Below are positions 27,236-27,257 of a stretch of 27,257 bases of DNA, one piece after another. A program made the translations under genes and the position numbers. The stretch lies in the NCBI GenBank assembly GCA_964200075.2, contig CAXNAA020000122.1, forward strand, positions 1-27,257, in the 5' to 3' direction. The notes under the pieces are model-generated. The model saw nothing but the letters and a program-made list of their open reading frames with translations. It was not told the DNA's origin and made no database searches. Each line of letters opens with the position of its first letter. The stretch's first letter is position 1. Source of the DNA: Sphacelaria rigidula (lineage: Eukaryota; Phaeophyceae; Sphacelariales).

Positions 27236-27257
27236 CATTCCTCCACACTTGCGTTGC

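Noticed and set aside
1-27257. tRNA or rRNA genes
   Set aside because: I saw no rRNA-like core sequence and no convincing cloverleaf, though a tRNA scan could not be run.

Overview
This window looks like nuclear DNA of a brown alga, most like Ectocarpus, carrying decayed genes related to a large DNA virus. Three things point there. First, a cysteine-histidine protein at 25004..25393 matches the EsV-1-7 motif C-x4-C-x16-C-x2-H, named from Ectocarpus virus EsV-1 and expanded in brown algae. Second, the remains of an NB-ARC-TPR resistance-like gene (14645..17390) have the layout known from Ectocarpus. Third, spliceosomal introns with GTAAGA, GTGAGT and GTGAGC donors sit beside intronless, closely packed, virus-style genes. 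I ran no database search, so family names rest on motifs and recall.

Layout. 1..3137 is a non-coding LTR element whose left LTR is cut by the window edge. 3340..4230 is a roughly 1 kb dispersed repeat, repeated at 17490..18550 and partly near 25.9-26.3 kb. 4228..6423 holds a tandem duplication of a zinc-binding, possibly papain-like gene; both copies carry lesions. 6570..11307 is a compact minus-strand cluster of intronless genes: BRO-N-like DNA-binding candidates, a 179-aa unknown family, and a BRO-N-like/PD-(D/E)XK nuclease fusion. 11308..12849 has no gene I can support. 12850..14515 holds three unrecognised minus-strand reading frames, one with an in-frame stop. 14645..17390 is the broken NB-ARC-TPR gene. 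19042..19309 is a MITE-like inverted repeat, followed by a frameshifted spliced plus-strand gene (19333..20176). 20375..23135 is a second BRO-N-like group: a remnant, a frameshifted minus-strand gene and, head to head with it, a tandem-duplicated copy plus a dead nuclease. 23694..25393 encodes a SET-domain methyltransferase with upstream coiled-coil and linker exons and, on the same strand, the EsV-1-7 zinc motifs; these may be one gene. 26534..27169 is a second copy of the 179-aa gene with the truncated tail of a BRO-N-like gene, ending at another MITE-like end.

The most interesting signals are the BRO-N-like family (six or seven domain copies, one fused to a nuclease, four with a shared upstream element), its recurring pairing with the 179-aa gene, and the possible EsV-1-7/coiled-coil/SET fusion. 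Many loci carry frameshifts or stops, as expected of an old viral insertion and a decaying resistance-gene locus.
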